A DNA stretch of 64,000 nucleotides from Euphorbia lathyris (Eukaryota; Streptophyta; Magnoliopsida; Malpighiales; Euphorbiaceae): NCBI RefSeq assembly GCF_963576675.1, contig NC_088917.1, positions 10,754,001 to 10,818,000 on the forward strand. The letters run 5' to 3'. The notes beneath the pieces are model-generated. The model had not been told where the DNA came from. It was given only the letters and a program-made list of their open reading frames with translations, and made no database searches. How positions within the stretch are numbered: position 1 is the first letter of the stretch; each line of letters opens with the position of its first letter. The position numbers and the translations under genes are program-made. Shown piece after piece: positions 32,626-43,474 of this stretch.

Positions 32626-34504
32626 GAGGCAACTCAGAACTATTATGAGCAGTGTTTTCCTTTGCTTGCTCGGCATCTGGAGCAGCTTGGACTTTGAGCT
32701 CTTGCTCGGCATGAATTGGATTTTGAGGAGACTTGGCTTGTTCTTCAGCTTGAGTAACAGAGGCTTGCTTTTGTTTGAATTGATCTGGAGTTGGCTCAGT
32801 TACAGTGGAGAAAAATTCATACTGAAGTCCAGTTAGGTCAGTTATTGGTTCTCTGAGTGGAGAATCAGCCAATAGGTCTAGGGAGTTGGACTTGTGAGCC
32901 TTGCGTTTGAAACACTTTTTAGAACTGACCGTTTTGGTTGGAGGTGATGGGTCAGTAGCAATCGAGTCAATAGACTCAGATGAAGAGTTCAGCCCTAGGT
33001 CAGCATTAAGACCCTTTATAGTTTGATCTTTCACAGTTAGGTCAGCTTGATGTTCAGTTGGCTCAGCATCAACCGACTTTGATTGATCAGCAGCAACATC
33101 CTCATCTTGCTCATCATCAACATTAGCTGACTTCTCAGCACCAAACTGACTTCCAAAATTTCCCAAGTCATTTTCCTGGTCAGTAGAGGTTTTCTCAAGA
33201 TCAATTTCTTGACTTTTCACGAAGTGGGAGTCATCGGAGACGACGAAGTTAAGAGGTTTGGCATCTATTAGGTTCAGACCCGAAGATCTCTTCTTCTTCC
33301 TTAGAGGTGTCTCTGGAGTATCCTCATTTTCTTCTTCCTCAGCCACAACGGGCCTTTTCCTTGCGGACTTAGCTTGCTCAGCAGCAACTTTCAGTTCGCT
33401 TGACACAAATCGAATTTTCTTCGGAACAATATTGACATCCTTAGCGGCTTGGTCAACTTTCCGCTTTTTATCTTGTCTCGTTCGGTCAGCAAGAGGTTTT
33501 ATCACCACCTTCTTTCCCTTCTTTGTTGGCACATCCTGTGCTTCTTCAATCACGACCCCCTTTCCTTTCTTAGGTTTAATGGGTTGGTCATAGGCCAAGC
33601 CGAACAGTATGGCTGCAGTAATTTCTGTTCCCCAAGCATTAATCTCCTCAACTAAGTTTACCCTGTAGTCTTTGAGTATCTTGGTGATTAGTGAGCCTAA
33701 CCTAAGTGTGCCCGTACTTCGTTGGAAGGCACCAATGAGAAAAACAGGCATATTGAGTGGTTGGTAGGTTAGCATGTGCCAAATGAAGCATTGCTCAAAA
33801 TTAGACGCTGAGGATGTGGAGTTGACCTTGGGGAATATGAAGTTTGTCAGAATATAATGGGTCATCTTCTGATTCTGACCCATAGAAGTGCTAGCGATTT
33901 CTCCAACGTGACCAACGGGTTTACAAAACTCAACAGGATAGTCAATTTTGGTGTGGTCATTCGTGGTTCTGAGTTTAGCTCCTTCATTTTTCAGTTTGAG
34001 CAAAGTGGCAAGATATGGAGGATTGACGAAGATTTCTTTGCCCCTGACCTTTGTGACCATATAGTCAGTGTCGTCATTAGCAGCCTGTAGATTGGAGTAG
34101 AATTCCCTTACCAGTTCTGGATAGGTGGCTTCGCGAAGGGAAAATAGCTCGGTCCAGCCATTTTTCGAAATCCATTCGTAGAACGGTTTTTCTGCATCTA
34201 CAAATCCCTTAGAGAACCAACGGGAATGGTCGATCTTGTATCCCCTCACACTGTTGTAAACCGGAGAATAGGTTCTTTCCAGTGGTTTCTTGCCCTTCTC
34301 CTTTTTCTTTTGTTTCTTTGATGGTGTTGCTTGGTCAGCTTGGGGTTTCTTACTCGGAGTGATGACCTTAGATTGGTCATGCTGACCATGTCCTTGAGAC
34401 TTGGTGGGAGTCTCGACGTATTCCTGCTGAGCAGGAGATGGAGGGTTTTCGTCGGAGCGATTTTGGTCATAATCGGCACCGGAGATGTTCTGAGAGTCCG
34501 ACAT
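32626..34504 (-). CDS. Copia-B env-position ORF, N-terminal segment
   Basis: There are 626 uninterrupted codons from MSDSQN at 34504 to the Copia-D insertion; the last six codons before the stop at 32603 come from the LTR. The first 95 residues are hydrophilic and Lys/Pro-rich. A globular domain follows (about 95-310) with RWFSKGF, LVREFYSN, VRGKEIFVNPPYLATLL, GQNQKMTHYILTNFIFPK and RLGSLITKIL. The rest is low-complexity: basic patches such as KKGKK and KKKR, then acidic Glu/Asp/Gln-rich stretches. Basic clusters might be nuclear localisation signals. No signal peptide or membrane helix is evident. Position after RNase H matches the Sirevirus env-like gene; the domain may belong to PF20167. 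Function unknown. Confidence 0.8.
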
Positions 34505-35024
34505 GTTTTTCTCAGGGATTTTTGAGAGTATTTGAAGATTTAGGGATTTAGAGAGAGAGATGGAAATCGATTGCCAGAGATTTCAAATGTAAAGAGATGT
34601 GAGTGGGAATTCGTCCACTATTTATAGGTGTGTCGAGTTGATCCGATACGTTGGAGTAGTCGTTTTACCTCGAGATGATCAAACGACAACATTCTGGCAT
34701 TTATGACATGTTCGGCGCATTTGTTTTCTAATTTTTGCGCTTACGTCATCCTAGGTGGATATTTATGGCGCGTGTGAAATCATTAATTGTGCAACGGATT
34801 TACTCAGTATCTAGAATTCTAAACATTTGTTATTCTGAGTAGTCAGTTTTACGTAGAAGAATTTCGTCACGCTTAGTAACTCAGCGTATGTTAATCACTC
34901 AGTATGTATGTCTACTCAGCATGGAGTGATATATTTCATTTTTAGCTCAGCATGCAACAGTTACTAATTTAGCATGAATCACTCAGCATGGTAATCACTC
35001 AACATTCAATTTAAACATGGAATT
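34505..35024 (-). other. Copia-B spacer between pol and env-position ORF
   Basis: Non-coding, with repeated ACTCAGCAT/ACTCAGTAT blocks between about 34875 and 35005. It corresponds to 17066-17645 in Copia-C. Confidence 0.6.
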
Positions 35025-35792
35025 TTATCGGAGAGGATTAGACATACCGATAGCTTCCCTTAGTATGTTAAATTGCTCACGAGCCAGAGGCTTTGTGAAG
35101 ATATCCGCAAGCTGTTCATCTGTTGGAACGTAGGTCAGCTTGATCTCACCCTTGAGTACATGATCTCTAATGAAGTGATGCCTTATGCTGACATGCTTCA
35201 TCCTACTGTGTTGGATTGGATTTTTGGACAGATCAATAGCGCTTTTGTTATCGCATTTGACTTCAATAGTTTCTGTTTTAACTCCATAATCCTCTAGCTG
35301 TTGCTTAATCCATAGGACTTGGGCTACACAGCTTCCAGCAGTAATGTACTCAGCTTCAGTTGTAGACAGGGCGACTGATGACTGCTTCTTGCTGAACCAA
35401 GACACTAGATAGCTTCCTAGGAAGTGACATCCTCCCGAAGTACTCTTACATTCTAGCTTGTCCCGTCCATAGTCAGCATCAGTGTATCCAATGAGTGTGA
35501 AGTCATTTGAGTTTGGATACCACACACCTGCATTAACTGAGCTCTGCAAATATCTGAAAATTCTTTTTACAGCTATAAGGTGAGATTCCCTAGGGTCGGC
35601 TTGATATCTTGCACAATAACATACTGAGTACTGAATATCAGGTCTACTAGCAGTAAGATAGAATAGAGAGCCAATCATACCTTGATATAATTTACTATCT
35701 ACTGACTTACCTTTCTCGTCAGCACAAAGGACAGTGTCAGTACCCATTGGTGTAGATATAGGCTTGCATTCTTCCATATCGAATTTCTTTTG
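35025..35792 (-). CDS. Copia-B reverse transcriptase end and RNase H
   Basis: A 250-codon open segment starts at the last part of reverse transcriptase ([22 protein letters not shown]) and includes RNase H with GYTDADYG, STTEAEY, KCDNKSAI and LADIFTKPLA. This is the complete, undamaged C-terminus of pol in this family, ending EAIGMSNPLR. Upstream, a deletion junction at about 35783-35792 joins it to the region just before reverse transcriptase. About 690 bp, including motifs A, B and YVDD, are lost relative to Copia-C. Confidence 0.88.
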   Translation of the reverse strand, partial: QKKFDMEECKPISTPMGTDTVLCADEKGKSVDSKLYQGMIGSLFYLTASRPDIQYSVCYCARYQADPRESHLIAVKRIFRYLQSSVNAGVWYPNSNDFTLIGYTDADYGRDKLECKSTSGGCHFLGSYLVSWFSKKQSSVALSTTEAEYITAGSCVAQVLWIKQQLEDYGVKTETIEVKCDNKSAIDLSKNPIQHSRMKHVSIRHHFIRDHVLKGEIKLTYVPTDEQLADIFTKPLAREQFNILREAIGMSNPLR

Positions 35793-36625
35793 AACTGATC
35801 AAGCTCCTCTTGCATAGCATTGATCCAATGCTCGTCGTGCTCAGCATCCGAGAAGTTCTTTGGCTCATGTACTGAGACGAATGCAACATTGCTGAGATAC
35901 TTTCTAAGCTGATCTCTCGTCATCAGCTTGTTTTCAGCAGCATCAAGAATGGACTTCTCCGAGTGTCCTCTTGGAATTTTGACTTCTTTAGGTAATGTTG
36001 AGTATTTTGGAATAGGTGTTTCTACAATATCTGCAGGAGTAGATTGGTCAGCAAAGGTAATTTCGGGTTCGTGTTTACCTTTGATCAGCCCCTGTGGTAA
36101 TGACTCAGCGGCTCCATTTTGGTAAGCGGAAGCTGAGCCTGGGTCATCTTCGGTGGACTGAGTTGTCTTTCCTGTAGGGTCAGTTTCGTCGAACTCAACA
36201 TGTACAGACTCTTCTACAACCTAAGTTCGTTTATTGTATACCCTATATGCTTTACTATTAGTTAAGTACCCTAGAAAGATCGCTTCGTCAGCTTTAGCAT
36301 CGAATTTAGCAAGGTTTTCTTTTGTATTGAGTATAAAACATTTAAACCCAAAAGCACGAAAGTAGCCAATGTTGGGCTTTCGTCATTTCCAAAGTTCATA
36401 AGAGGTTTTCTTGAGTATAGGTCTAACTAAAGCCCTATTTAGTATATAGCATGCTGTGTGGATAGCTTCACCCTAGAAATACTTTGGAAGCCTATTTTCG
36501 TTCAGCATTGTCCTAGCAATTTCGACCATTGTTCTGTTCTTCCTTTCAACAACCCCATTTTGTTGAGGCGTCCTAGGAGCAGAAAAGTTATGGTCAATGC
36601 CACTGACTTCACAGAATTCATCAAA
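35793..36625 (-). pseudogene. Copia-B integrase C-terminus and pol linker
   Basis: The region holds the last catalytic Glu motif (VVERKNRT), CFILN-type and FLG-type integrase tail motifs and the linker before reverse transcriptase (35699-35923 is open, with [16 protein letters not shown]). Stops occur at about 36625, 36472 and 36222, among others. It aligns with 19040-19900 of Copia-C throughout. Confidence 0.8.
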
Positions 36626-37039
36626 CTATTGGTTTTTGAATTCTCCGTCATTATCACTTCTAATATGAGCTACTCTTAGGTCTTTCTCATTTTCAAGCTT
36701 TTTAATCAATGTTGTGAACATCTCAAATGTTTCATCCTTGCTACTCAGCAAGATGATCCAAGTATACCGAGAGAAACCATCTACAATGACTAAGGAAAAT
36801 TTCTTACCACCCAAGCTGAGTGGCTGGACAGGTCCGAAAAGGTCCAAGTGTAGTAATTCCAATGGTCTATTGGTTGAGACAATATTTTTACTTTGAAAAG
36901 ACTTTTTTGTTTGTTTACCTTGCTGACAAGCATTACATAATTGATCTTTTTCAAATTTCAATTTGGGCAATCCCTCAAGTAATTGCTTTCTAGCTAATTT
37001 GGCAAGGAGGTCCATGCTTACATGACCAAGTCTCCTATG
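36626..37039 (-). pseudogene. Copia-B integrase N-terminal half
   Basis: The segment has the Cys pair of the HHCC zinc site (CNACQQGK), absent from Copia-C. It then has LHLDLFGP (first catalytic Asp), GFSRYTW and RSDNDGEFKNQ (second Asp; Gly to Asp change next to it). The frame ends at a TAG at 36626. A TAG at 37037-37039 replaces the Trp just before the His pair and separates it from the protease segment. Confidence 0.85.
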
Positions 37040-37465
37040 CTATAGCCAGGAGTTATCCTCTTTAGACACTAAGCATATATTTTTAGAAAACTGTTTTTCT
37101 AAACTCAACATATATACATTGTCAACACGAGGGGCAGTTAAAATCAAATTGTTTGTTTTTCCCTCGAGTATCCGACACCGAGTGGCGTCAAATACAACCT
37201 TTCTACCGCTGTCACACAGCTGAGCTACGCTCAATAGGTTATATTTGAGACCTTTAACTAAGGAGACTGACTCAATAGTAGGGTTACCTCCGATAGTACC
37301 TGATCCTACTATCTTACCCTTTTTATTGTCTCCAAAGCTCACGTTACCACCTCGTTTACGCTCTAGTGTGATGAATTGAGTTTCATCACCAGTCATATGC
37401 CTCGAACATGCGCTATCAATGTACCATAGCTTAGATTTCTCCACGCATCTTAGGCTCACCTGCAA
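37040..37465 (-). pseudogene. Copia-B protease
   Basis: The protease site reads YIDSACSRHMT, the same DSAC variant as in Copia-C, so it is a family feature and not decay. The first half of the pre-integrase domain follows. A conserved TAG at 37472-37474 separates it from gag, with CAGGTGAGCC-type sequence following in both copies. Confidence 0.82.
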
Positions 37466-37474
37466 TTTAGACTA

Positions 37475-37765
37475 TTCATCTTTAGGTACCCAATTCTTTT
37501 TGGGTCCTCATTGGTTAGCATAAATAGGTGCTATATTGTGTTTTAATTTGTGATGACATATATTTTTTGTGTGGCCAGCTTTCCCACAGAAGTCACAATA
37601 TGTCACCCTTTGCGAGTGATTTTGTTTATGGTCAGCACGATTGTGCTGAGCATGCCAACATACCTTAGTGGTATGGCCTTTCTTTCCGCAGAAGTCACAT
37701 TGGACATTCCGCCGAGTATTCCAACACACATCCATGGTGTGTCCTCTTTTCCCACAACAGTCACA
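37475..37765 (-). pseudogene. Copia-B gag C-terminal zinc knuckles
   Basis: Three CX2CX4HX4C knuckles can be read, at about 37735-37780, 37670-37715 and 37570-37610. Two stops break it: TAG at 37766-37768 just before the first, and another near 37508 after the third. The arrangement matches knuckles 2-4 of Copia-C gag. Confidence 0.8.
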
Positions 37766-39217
37766 CTAACTGTTATGCTGAGTGTACTGTCTATGCTGAC
37801 CAGTACCTTGATACTCAGCATTGGGATAGAACCTTTTCTTGGCCGATTTACTCAGCTGGTTCTGTATGGTTGTGATGTCCTTTCTAAGTTTTTTTGACTC
37901 AGTTTGGACTTCCGAGACAAAACCATGCATGACTTTTAGATTTTCATCTTGCCTGGTGTTATCTTGGAGAAGATATCGGAGGTCACTCAGTTTAACCTCT
38001 TCAATCTCATCACATCGCCTGCTGAGTGCCTTTATTTTCTTGTTACACTTTTTAGTCAGTGTATATAGATCACTCAAGGCGTTAACCATTTCATTTCTAA
38101 GCAAGAGTAGAGATGTTACCTCATTGGAGTGTTCCTCTTGGTCAGAACCGTCAGAGAGGTCAGCTTGCTCAGATCGGCTTTGGTCAGCAGCGTCATCGGC
38201 CATGAAGCATATGTTTGCTGTTTCATTTGCATCAGCTTCTGATGAGGTTGACTCATCACTGTCATTCCATGTGGCCACCATTGCCTTTTTGCTTCCCCCT
38301 TTTTCTTTCTTTAAGTTAGGGCAGCTTGACTTAATGTGCCCAGTTTGATGACACTCGAAGCATGTGACAGGCTTTGAGCTGTCCTTCTTATATCTGCTGT
38401 CACTGGACTCATCTTTGTACCTATCGCCTCTTTTGTATGGCCTCTTGCTGTTCTTGTCATTCTTTCTAAACAGCTTCTTCATCTTTCTTGTGAACATGGC
38501 CATCTCCTCATCATCTGACGAGTCAGCTTCGGTTGAGTCAGCTTTCATGACAAGTGATTTTTGCTTCTTGTCTTCTGACTTCTCTTTTGCTTCGAAGTTT
38601 TTCATAGAGATCTCATGAGTCAGCAGAGATCCGATTAGCTCGTCGTATTTGTACGTGGTCAAGTCCTGAGCTTCTTCCACAGCTGTCTTCTTAGCTTGCC
38701 AGCTTTTGGGAAGACTTCTCAATATTTTCTTCACTTGTTCCTCTTCGGTGAAATTCTTTCCGAGCCTTTTGAGCTCATTTATAATATTGGTGAACCTTGA
38801 GTTCATCTCCGAGATGTCTTCGTTTTCATTCATCTCGAACAGCTCGTACAGTCTTATATGTTGGTTCACTCTGGACTCCTTGACCTTGCTTGTGCCTTCA
38901 TAGGTCACCTCCAGCTTTTTCCAAATCTCCTGTGCTGACTCACAACCTGAAATTTTGTTGTACTCTGCAGCATCTAACGCACAGTGAAGCATATTGATAG
39001 CCGAAGCGTTATTTTGTAATTTTCTAAGGTCATCTTCTGACCACTCAGTTTCTCTCTTAGCGACTTTCTCATTATTTACCATTTTGAAAGGCACAAATGG
39101 GCCTTGGACAATTGCAAGCCATGCACTCATGTTTGTGGCTTGAATAAAGTTTTTCATCCTGTTCTTCCAGAAAGTATAATTTGATCCGAAGAACAAGGGA
39201 GGCCGACTAATTGATAA
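37766..39217 (-). CDS. Copia-B gag, N-terminally truncated
   Basis: A 476-codon open segment starts inside gag at LFFGSNYTFWK. It has the UBN2-type capsid region, an intact junction THEISMKNF where Copia-C has an 11-bp deletion, one CCHC knuckle (CFECHQTGHIKSSC) and the coiled-coil stretch. The first 30 or so residues, the leader and the primer site are missing: homology stops at 39217, where filler DNA and then LTR sequence begin. Confidence 0.87.
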   Translation of the reverse strand, partial: LSISRPPLFFGSNYTFWKNRMKNFIQATNMSAWLAIVQGPFVPFKMVNNEKVAKRETEWSEDDLRKLQNNASAINMLHCALDAAEYNKISGCESAQEIWKKLEVTYEGTSKVKESRVNQHIRLYELFEMNENEDISEMNSRFTNIINELKRLGKNFTEEEQVKKILRSLPKSWQAKKTAVEEAQDLTTYKYDELIGSLLTHEISMKNFEAKEKSEDKKQKSLVMKADSTEADSSDDEEMAMFTRKMKKLFRKNDKNSKRPYKRGDRYKDESSDSRYKKDSSKPVTCFECHQTGHIKSSCPNLKKEKGGSKKAMVATWNDSDESTSSEADANETANICFMADDAADQSRSEQADLSDGSDQEEHSNEVTSLLLLRNEMVNALSDLYTLTKKCNKKIKALSRRCDEIEEVKLSDLRYLLQDNTRQDENLKVMHGFVSEVQTESKKLRKDITTIQNQLSKSAKKRFYPNAEYQGTGQHRQYTQHNS

Positions 39218-39238
39218 TTTGATCCAGAAAGTATAATA
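39218..39238. other. Templated filler at a deletion junction
   Basis: These 21 bp match neither gag nor LTR but repeat blocks of the nearby gag sequence at 39167-39188 (CCAGAAAGTATAAT and TTGATCC, in swapped order). This is the mark of end joining with local template copying. The deletion removed about 620 bp, including the primer site and about 500 bp of the LTR. Confidence 0.75.
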
Positions 39239-39352
39239 AGATTTCTCTACCGCCGAGTACTCAGCACCACTCTCTCAATTTTACAATTGATACAAACTTG
39301 TTCTTTCTAAATGAAGAACACTTTAGATGATTACAAAATCAATCTATCTTTT
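39239..39352 (-). repeat. Copia-B 5' LTR, left remnant
   Basis: It resumes LTR homology at the point equal to 8119 of the 3' LTR. It is cut at 39352 by the Athila element; the LTR continues at 53591-54449 with CTTTT as the TSD. Confidence 0.9.
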
Positions 39353-40842
39353 TGTTGGGCAATTTCCGCAAGTGCACGGTATACGCTTGTAGTAATAAAA
39401 GATATCGATCCTACAGGGAACGTTTTTTAACAAAAACTTATTTTGAATCGGTTAAATTTACTTATAAGATTTATAGTAAGGAAAATCGTTAAATCGGTTT
39501 TGGTTTTGAATCTGTTAGAATAAGAATTAGATTAGAGTATGAAAATGTTAGAAAATATTATGATTTAAGAATGAATTTGCAAGACAGGAACGCTTAGTAC
39601 TTTTTAGAAAAGTAAACAAATATATTCGTTTGCATTAAGCAAAGAAAACAACTTTAAACTTTGTATAAATTATGACGATGAAATAAATGACGGAACCTCT
39701 AATTTTTAGGCTTTGAACTGTAGTCAATCCTCCTACGGCCAGGTTAGATCGCTACCTTAACCAAATTAAAACTCTTTCGAGATAGAACTTTGTCTAAGTT
39801 GTTCAACAAAGTTTCCTTGTAAAGATTTTGAATTAAACTACGTTTTAATGAAAACACCAGCATCAATCCACTTCGGATCCTTTACCAAAGTGCTGCATAA
39901 AAATTTATCGAATAGAACGGACTTTATTAGATGAAATATAAATTGATACAAGTTTACAGAGAACATGGAGCATGGAAACATTCGACGACTTGCAAGTGAA
40001 TGGGTTGTCAATCCTTTCCTTGGGTTTCGTTAGAGTTTGTCAGGCTCAGGGGCGGATCCTCTACTCAATCTTCTCGTTGAATCTTTATAATAGAGACGGG
40101 GTCTGTTTACTACCAAAATGAAAACTAAATTGGAACAATGTCTAAACGTTACTGAATTTGTTATTATTGAATAAACAATGTGTGTACATCATATTGTTTT
40201 GAACAGAAATGAAATCTAAATTCTGAATCACTTGACTCGGAATTTCTGCATAAATTCTATACTAATCTCTTTCTTCTACACATCGTCAACTCTCCATCAA
40301 CTCTTTATTTATAGATGTTGAAGAGTCTTGATTGAAGTGTCGTGTCCGTTGTGAAGAGTCGTGTCCGCTGTGAAAGGACGTCTTTATCCACCTGAACGAA
40401 CGCGTTTCGTCGAAAACGAAAGTGTGCAATTTGGCTTCTACATATTTCTGCTCTTACTGAGAATATTTAATTCTCGGCCGAGAATGGGGGAGCATCAATT
40501 TGGTCTTCGAACGAAGGGAAGGAGAAGCTGAAGGGAGCGTGTCGCGACCGAGAATTGGGGGGGCCGCGGTCGCGGAACGGAACTTTTCTGCGTGTTTGGC
40601 TTTCGTTCTCGTCCTCGATTTGGCGTTATTAATTTTCGTCGTCTTCGACTCCATTTGTAGGGTTTTTCTTCTATTTTTGATCCTTTTTCACTCCTATTTG
40701 GATGTTACCAAATATTTATGTACCTTGAATGAAAGAAACATATTCGAGAGTAAAAGTATTCTAAATAGATATAAACAGCATAAATTCATAGCAATATTGA
40801 TGTAATTATTGATGATATTTTAGGTATATTTTGGGCTTAACA
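39353..40842 (-). repeat. Athila 3' LTR (1,490 bp)
   Basis: It has a TATAAATA-type block at 40304-40314 on the minus strand and a GC-rich GTGTCGCGACCGAGAATT motif at 40539-40556. It is 12 bp longer than the 5' LTR because of one extra TAATTATTGATG-like unit near 40803. Confidence 0.95.
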
Positions 40843-42257
40843 AATCTCCACACTTAATCTTTTGCTAGTCCCGAGCAAAATTTCACTGAATTTATTCTTT
40901 AACTAACCTCGTTATTGAAAATAAAACATATATCTCTGTATTACCTTTTGAATTAGTTAAGCCGAAAAGACTTACTTCGCATGACAAATTTATACGCAAA
41001 ACATCAAACTAACTTAGTATAAATACGATATATCATTCGTCTTGTATTTTCAATTTTGAATTGAAGCATTTGGGACGGTATAAGCACGCATGTTATTGAG
41101 TCTTTCATCTCAAGGCATTTCAAAGCACAAAATTTCCTTTCCCAAACCTAAACTAATATATGAGATATATTGTATATTTAAATAAGTACTTAGGATTAAT
41201 TTATTTGCTTAGTTACACCCGAGATAAGGGTGGTCTTGATCTTAACTTTTATACGTATGTTATTGCTTAGTGTTCGCTTAAGAGGTACCGACTATGCCAT
41301 GGGTGGACGCAATCGTTACTTTAAATTTAAACATGCTTATTTTTTTTTTTTGGCTTTTAACGTTCCTTCCATACCTCGATTGTGATAAGGGTGGTCGCAA
41401 CCGTGGCCAAAAGTAAACGGTACTTAATTTTCTTCCCTTTCATACCTCGATTGTGATAAGGTTGGTCTTAATCGTGGCCAAAAGTTAAGAATTCAACTAA
41501 TTGATTAATTAATTTGAATTATAAATTGTAAATTGGGAAAAAGAAAGATAGCACATTCATCCTATATTGACTTAAAATTCAACATGTATTATGGCTAAAG
41601 TTTCCTTAAAAACTTCAATTGGTGTTAATGTAAGACGAAATCAAACCGAGCTAAAATTGTTAGTTCAATTTAATGCCTATAAACCTAATTGAAAATTTAA
41701 AATAAGATTTATTGTATCATGAATTTCATGATATAAAATAGAGATTAAAAATAAAGAATTTTATTTAACTAAAATACATTCACTCGAGACAATTTTACTT
41801 AAAATCGTATCGGAGATTTGTGAAAAATTTGAAAAATATTACCCGTATAGAAATATTTTTTCTAACGATAATGATAACCTAAACAAATAATCATACTATC
41901 TTATGATTAATTTATAAATATATGAAAAATGACAAGTTTATAAAAATAGTGTAAAAATAAAATGTGTTGCAATATATGTTGCATTTGCATAAAAATTATT
42001 CGTTGCATTTGTTATATGTGCTAAAAATGATATATGTATATCTCCTCCCACACTTAAATTGGACCATGTCCTCATTGGTGCAAAAATCGATTCATCATGA
42101 AAAATAAGCACGAAAGAAAGCATACGAAATAAAGATAGAATATTAGCAAATTAAAAGCATTCAACAAAAAGTAAAAATTGAAAAGTGTACCAAACATATG
42201 AAAAATAAATATTGTACCAAATTTTAACAAGATAAAAATAAAAAGAAAGAAAACAAC
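40843..42257 (-). other. Athila 3' non-coding region with polypurine tracts
   Basis: The LTR-proximal tract is 40843-40855 (minus strand AAGTGTGGAGATT). A second, purer tract of the same kind lies at 42043-42055 (AAGTGTGGGAGGA). Between them are two copies of a unit of about 50 bp (CATACCTCGATTGTGATAAG...), at about 41371-41418 and 41441-41488, and a weaker third near 41213. No gene is seen; the ORF at 41938-42123 has no family resemblance. Confidence 0.7.
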
Positions 42258-43474
42258 CTATGCATGAGGTGGGGAATCCGGAGGTGTAGGTGAAGTCTTC
42301 ACATTTCGGCGTCGAAAAAATGAAAGCATCCGAGACCGAGTAAACCTATGCTCACGCCTCAAAAGGTTGAGGTTGTTATTCATCACCATGTTGTTTTCTA
42401 CCAAATCATCAATTCTTAAGTTCATTTGACGATTGTTGGAATTGATTTGGTTCAAAATCCTCCGCAAATCCACCGGATCATCCTCTTGAGGTGCTTGGGG
42501 TTGTGGTTGAGCTTGTGGTTCATCTTCCTCGCCTTTCGCCTCTCCGCCGCCTTCGGTACCTACAAATTGAGAACTTGAAGCGCCACCACCCATAGTGCCA
42601 CGAAGGTGTGCAATACGGGAAGCATATGAAGTAAAGACGGGGGGACCTTGCGGAAGTAATAAATGAGCCCGCTCAAGAGCCGAGATGTCCAAGAGTGGAA
42701 CATACCCACGGTAGGTGGACATGTCAAAATCCGCCAATTCACCCCGTGCTCCCAACACAATAGCGGTGATAAAATTACAGAGAGGGATTTGAATGGTAGT
42801 AGCCCTCGAAGCACGGAACAAATTATCAAACAGAATACCAATGCTATCAATCCGCAAGCCTTTAAACAAACTATCCAAAACAAACAAATCCCGAACCTGA
42901 ATCCTTGAACTCTCAACACGCCCAAACAAGGAAAAACTCAAATATTTGTGAAAGAAGAACACACAATTTTCCTTAATCAACTTGCTTGAGGTGTTTTTCG
43001 AATTAAAATAGTCTTGGTCCGAAAGAGTTTGCCAAAAAGCATCATTATCAAAATCCTTAGGCTTATCATAAAAATCAGAAGTAGGGAAACCAAACATGTT
43101 TCCCATTGCTTCATAATCAATGGTGTAAGTGGTACCCTCATTCCTAAAAGATATTGAAGTTTTCTTCTTGTTCATGGTCAAAGTGACCAAAAACTCCACC
43201 ACATATTCATTAACACGGGGAAAACACATATTAACGAATTCTTGCCAACCCAAAGCCTCAATAAAAGCATCAATTCTAGTGGAGAAATTCAATGCTCTTA
43301 CCGAATGGAAGTCTAGGAAGTGCATGTCCACAAATTGACGATCGGCTTGTGAAAAATGTTTGAAACGAGCGGCTTCCTCCTCCGTTTCGATATCGAAATA
43401 AGCCCCGCATCGAACCCGAAGGCGATTAGCTTCCGTTACAGTGGGCTTGTGACCAACACGCTTGGTTCAAGGCA
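42258..43474 (-). pseudogene. Athila env-position ORF 2
   Basis: The open part (42258-43331, 357 codons) lies downstream of pol. Upstream in the same frame another 47 codons look coding, up to an ATG at 43472-43474, but codon 3 is TGA. So it likely lost its start by a C-to-T change. Motifs are FPRVNEYVVEFL, ISFRNEGTTYTIDYE, MFGFP and NFITAIVLGARG. The C-terminus has a Gln/Pro linker and then an Asn-rich helical region and basic tail. It resembles the Athila ORF-1 family (PF03078, from memory) and the neighbouring ORF at 44478. No signal peptide or membrane helix is clear. Confidence 0.75.

Noticed and set aside
32603..34504. Copia-B env-position ORF as a host nuclear protein gene
   Set aside because: It has a paralogue in Copia-C at the same place, lies between pol and the 3' LTR, and its ending comes from the Copia-D LTR.
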